From Clostridium_AI sp964409685 (GTDB lineage: Bacteria > Bacillota > Clostridia > Lachnospirales > Lachnospiraceae), in the NCBI GenBank assembly GCA_964409685.1, contig CAYPEJ010000011.1:62001-126000 (forward strand): DNA of 64,000 nucleotides, given 5' to 3'. The first letter of the stretch is position 1, and the number at the start of each line of letters is the position of its first letter. Below are positions 60,876 through 64,000 of the stretch, piece after piece. Position numbers and translations under genes: made by a program. Under the pieces are notes generated by a model, which was given only the letters and a program-made list of their open reading frames with translations, did not search any database and was not told where the DNA came from.

Positions 60876-61979
60876 TTGAAAAAAAATATTTTGGTTATAG
60901 ATGATTCTGCACTTATGAGAAGGGTTTTATCTGATATAATAAATAGTGATCCTAGATTTCAGGTTACTGGATTAGCAGTAAATGGTCTAGAGGGCCTAGA
61001 TTTTTTAATAAAAAATTCCTATGATGCTGTTGTTTTGGATATCAATATGCCTAAGATGAATGGCTTAGAGCTTATGGAACAAGTGAAAAAACACAGGATT
61101 AAAGCAAAGATTATTATCGTAAGCACCGTCGCAAAAGAGGGGGCTTACGAGACAATTAGAGCATTAGAGTTAGGAGCTTTTGATTTTGTAACTAAGCCAG
61201 AAAGTTTTTATGAAACTAAGTCAGATTCATTTCGTACTAAATTACTTGACACTATATCATATGCAACGACAACCTACCGAACAGAGCAAAGCGAAGCATT
61301 GAATAGTATTCTACAAAAGAGTAGGACACAGCGGACATCAAGTCCAGTTCTCCCAAGAAATTCTTCAGAGAATCGCAAACAAGTCCATAAGCCAACCAAT
61401 GGGAAGAAACTTGTTGCGTTAGCATGTTCTACAGGTGGTCCAAAAGCACTACAGTCTGTAATTCCACATTTACCCAAGAATTTAAATGCTCCATTTTTAA
61501 TTGTTCAACATATGCCAGCAGGATTTACTAACTCATTAGCAGTTCGATTAAATGAGTTGAGTGAATTGAATGTAAAAGAAGCGGTAGATGGAGATAACCT
61601 AGAATGTGGTACAGTATATATTGCAAAAGGTGGCAATCATATGAGGATTCATCCAGCTGGAGGTAGTTCGAAGATTTCTTTGGATCAAGATGAACCAAGA
61701 AGTGGATTAAGACCTTGCGCAGATTATATGTATGAATCATTAGTAAATTCTAATTATGACGAAATTATCTGTGTAGTTTTAACTGGAATGGGCAGTGATG
61801 GTACAAAAGGAATTTCTAAGCTCAATGAAACTAAAAATATATATGTAATAGCACAAGATATGGAAACATCAACGGTATATGGAATGCCAAAGGCAGTTGC
61901 AACGGCAGGTTTGGTTGATGAAATTTTACCATTAGAAAAAATTAAAGATGCTATTACGAAACACGTGGGGGTGCAATAA
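60876..61979 (+). CDS. cheB: Chemotaxis protein-glutamate methylesterase CheB
   Basis: Demethylates and deamidates chemoreceptors when phosphorylated. Receiver domain with Asp9, Asp10, phosphorylation site Asp55; linker (about 130-175); methylesterase domain with catalytic Ser185 (CSTGGP), His212 (QHMPAGF) and Asp308 (GMGSDGT). Starts at TTG 60876, 1 bp after the PilZ gene, giving the family start MKKNILVIDDSALMRR. Longer in-frame starts (TTG 60822, ATG 60831) overlap the PilZ gene. 367 residues. Confidence 0.96.
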   Translation: MKKNILVIDDSALMRRVLSDIINSDPRFQVTGLAVNGLEGLDFLIKNSYDAVVLDINMPKMNGLELMEQVKKHRIKAKIIIVSTVAKEGAYETIRALELGAFDFVTKPESFYETKSDSFRTKLLDTISYATTTYRTEQSEALNSILQKSRTQRTSSPVLPRNSSENRKQVHKPTNGKKLVALACSTGGPKALQSVIPHLPKNLNAPFLIVQHMPAGFTNSLAVRLNELSELNVKEAVDGDNLECGTVYIAKGGNHMRIHPAGGSSKISLDQDEPRSGLRPCADYMYESLVNSNYDEIICVVLTGMGSDGTKGISKLNETKNIYVIAQDMETSTVYGMPKAVATAGLVDEILPLEKIKDAITKHVGVQ

Positions 61980-61980
61980 G

Positions 61981-64000
61981 ATGGATGTAAGCCAATATTT
62001 AGAGATATTTATTGATGAAACAAATGAACATTTACAGAGCCTTAATGAACAATTATTAATTTTGGAAAAAGAACCAGACAATACGGATACAATCAATGAG
62101 ATTTTCCGTGCAGCCCATTCTTTAAAAGGTATGGCTGGTACTATGGGCTACAAACGTATGCAACGTTTAACACATGATATGGAAAATGTTTTTTCCGAAA
62201 TTCGTAATGGCAAGATGAATGTATCTGCATTTTTAGTAGATACTTTATTTCAAGGACTTGATGCATTAGAGTCTTATTTGGAAAATATTCAACAAACTGC
62301 GGATGAGGGAACAGATGATCACCAAGATATTATTGATGCATTAAATAATATATTAACAGATGGTCTTGGTGAAAAGAAAACAGAAGAGAAAAAAGAAACT
62401 CAGGAAAAAGAAGTACAGGCCGAAGCAGAAACTGAAGTTGATGAAAATAAGTTACTTAATAAATATAAAGAATTGACATTTGCAGATTATGAAAGACATG
62501 CTATGACAAAAGCAGTTGAAGAAGGTCAAAATGTTTTTGGAATTACAGTTGAAATCTGCGAAAGTTGTTTATTAAAAGCGGCTCGTGCATTCTTAGTTTT
62601 CAAAGCACTTGAAGAATGTGGAGAAATTATTAAGTCTGTTCCAGATGTACAAGATATTGAAGATGAAAAATTTGATTTAGATTTCAGCCTAGTTTTATTA
62701 ACACATAATAGCATGGAAGAAATCAAAGCAGCGGTATTAAATGTTTCTGAAATCAAAGCAATCGGAATTGGTAAAGTTGATTTTGAAGCAAAAGCAGAAT
62801 TAGAAGAAAATGAAAAAGAAGGACCGGCTTCTCCAGTGGCAACTGCAAAGAAAGCAGAAGCGAAAAAAGATAAGCCGGTAGCTACACAAGGTAAACAAGC
62901 TAGTAAACCAGTTGTTAACCGTTCTGTACGTGTAGATATTGAAAAATTAGATGTTCTTATGAACTTAGTAAGTGAGTTAATTATTGCTAAGAATGGTCTT
63001 GTTTCGATTGGTTCAACTGAAGGCGAAAATCGTAGTGATGCAAGCTTTAATGAACAAATCGAATATTTAGAGCGTGTCACAACGAATTTACATGAATCTG
63101 TTATGAAAGTTCGTATGATGCCAATCGAAAGTGTTGTAAATAAATTCCCTAGAATGATTCGTGACTTGAATAAAAAATTAAATAAAAAAATGGAATTATA
63201 CATGACTGGTGAAGATACAGAACTTGATCGTACTGTTATTGATGAAATCGGTGATCCATTAATGCATTTATTAAGAAATGCTGCGGATCATGGTTTGGAA
63301 AGCAATGAAGAACGTGTTGCCGTTGGAAAACCAGAAGTTGGTTCTATCTTCTTAAATGCTTACCAAGATGGAAACAACGTAGTAATTGAAGTTCGTGATG
63401 ATGGTAGAGGTATTGATACAGAAAAGGTTAAGAATAAAGCCATTGAAAAAGGTACAATTACACCAGAGCAAGCTGAAAGTATGACCGAGCAAGATGTCAT
63501 CGATTTATTATTTAGACCAAGCTTTTCTACTGCAGAAAAGATCTCCGATGTATCCGGTAGAGGTGTTGGTCTTGATGTTGTTAAGAATAAGATTGAAGGT
63601 CTTGGTGGGGATATTGAATGTAGAACAGTACTAGGTGGTGGAAGTAACTTCATTATTCGTCTTCCTCTTACACTTGCAATTATCCAAGCCTTAATGGTAG
63701 AGTTAGGAAATGAAAAATATGCAATTGCATTAGGAAGCATTCAAACAATTGAAGATATTCCAAAATCAGAGATTAAATATGTTCAAACACGAGAAGTAAT
63801 TAGTTTACGTGGTAAAGTTATTCCTTTAATTCGCTTAAGAAATATTCTAGATGTGGAACCTTGTGACGAAGAGCCAGAAAGCCTAACAGTTGTTATTGTT
63901 GCAAAAGGTGATAAATTAGCTGGTTTAGTTGTTGATGACTTAATTGGACAACAAGAAATTGTTATTAAGTCTATTGGTAAATATATTAACAATAACAAGA
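61981..64000 (+). CDS. cheA: Chemotaxis histidine kinase CheA, 5' part
   Basis: Receptor-coupled kinase phosphorylating CheY and CheB. P1 (HPt) domain with phospho-accepting His46 in AAHSLKG; P2 around 150-270; A/K-rich linker; P3 dimerisation (VRVDIEKLDVLMNLVSELII); P4 ATP-binding domain with HLLRNAADHGLE and DDGRGID and GRGVGLDVVK; start of the CheW-like P5. No stop before base 64000, so the C-terminal end lies outside; 673 codons are seen. It begins 1 bp after cheB. Confidence 0.97.
   Translation, partial: MDVSQYLEIFIDETNEHLQSLNEQLLILEKEPDNTDTINEIFRAAHSLKGMAGTMGYKRMQRLTHDMENVFSEIRNGKMNVSAFLVDTLFQGLDALESYLENIQQTADEGTDDHQDIIDALNNILTDGLGEKKTEEKKETQEKEVQAEAETEVDENKLLNKYKELTFADYERHAMTKAVEEGQNVFGITVEICESCLLKAARAFLVFKALEECGEIIKSVPDVQDIEDEKFDLDFSLVLLTHNSMEEIKAAVLNVSEIKAIGIGKVDFEAKAELEENEKEGPASPVATAKKAEAKKDKPVATQGKQASKPVVNRSVRVDIEKLDVLMNLVSELIIAKNGLVSIGSTEGENRSDASFNEQIEYLERVTTNLHESVMKVRMMPIESVVNKFPRMIRDLNKKLNKKMELYMTGEDTELDRTVIDEIGDPLMHLLRNAADHGLESNEERVAVGKPEVGSIFLNAYQDGNNVVIEVRDDGRGIDTEKVKNKAIEKGTITPEQAESMTEQDVIDLLFRPSFSTAEKISDVSGRGVGLDVVKNKIEGLGGDIECRTVLGGGSNFIIRLPLTLAIIQALMVELGNEKYAIALGSIQTIEDIPKSEIKYVQTREVISLRGKVIPLIRLRNILDVEPCDEEPESLTVVIVAKGDKLAGLVVDDLIGQQEIVIKSIGKYINNNK

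Noticed and set aside
62526..63203. 225-codon minus-strand open frame
   Set aside because: Lies wholly inside cheA, has no ribosome site, and its composition (Ser/Phe-rich) is that of an antisense shadow of a conserved gene.

Overview
The window is a stretch of low-GC, Gram-positive (Firmicutes, class Clostridia) core chromosome. Everything recognisable is on the plus strand. The flagellar, division, sporulation-sigma and translation/replication genes sit in the order known from Bacillus and Clostridia. AT-rich codon use, SpoIIGA/sigma-E/sigma-G beside ftsZ, CodY beside the flagellar operon, and motAB inside that operon together suggest a motile, endospore-forming member of the Lachnospiraceae (Clostridium phytofermentans-like). 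The species assignment is inference. I see no rRNA, tRNA, CRISPR array, insertion sequence or prophage.

Region 1 (1-11532) is the priA-def-fmt-[Zn peptidase]-rsmB-rlmN-prpC-prkC-rsgA-rpe-thiN run: replication restart, formyl-Met handling, rRNA methylation, PASTA kinase/phosphatase signalling and ribosome assembly. It is followed by ychF and a terminator. Region 2 (11664-12603) is lgt with its own terminator.

Region 3 (12614-25868) is the division and cell wall cluster: mraZ, rsmH, ftsL, two class B PBPs, mraY, murD, ftsW/spoVE, murA, divIB, ftsZ. It opens with a strong promoter and a textbook MraZ operator. ftsZ is followed by a terminator. murE, murF, murG and ftsA are absent from it.

Region 4 (26046-29160) is sporulation control: spoIIGA and sigE behind a promoter with the stretched spacing typical of Spo0A-activated spoIIG, then sigG, then a ylmC/ymxH-type gene that appears to start at CTG. 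Region 5 (29213-35607) is nrdR, comM (yifB), dprA, topA and codY.

Region 6 (35612-64000) is one very long flagellar/chemotaxis operon: flgB flgC fliE fliF fliG fliH fliI fliJ (ylxF/motE-like) fliK flgD (flg_new) flgE flbD motA motB fliL fliM fliY cheY fliO fliP fliQ fliR flhB flhA flhF flhG (PilZ) cheB cheA, with cheA cut by the right edge. It builds the rod/MS ring, the C ring, the export gate and ATPase, the hook and the stator, with switch control (CheY, FliY phosphatase, CheB, CheA) and probably c-di-GMP input through the PilZ protein. Internal promoters (before fliM, possibly before fliF), several intercistronic hairpins and a 15-bp tandem repeat between fliP and fliQ suggest differential expression within it.

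No wholly unknown system stands out. The most interesting signals are regulatory: the 15-bp repeat in the fliP-fliQ gap, the 21-bp-spaced spoIIGA promoter with a Spo0A-type site, a perfect Spo0A-type site ahead of flgB, the palindrome over a putative fliF promoter, a micro-ORF ending in the flgE ribosome site, the probable CTG start, and a KTA triad variant in one PBP.
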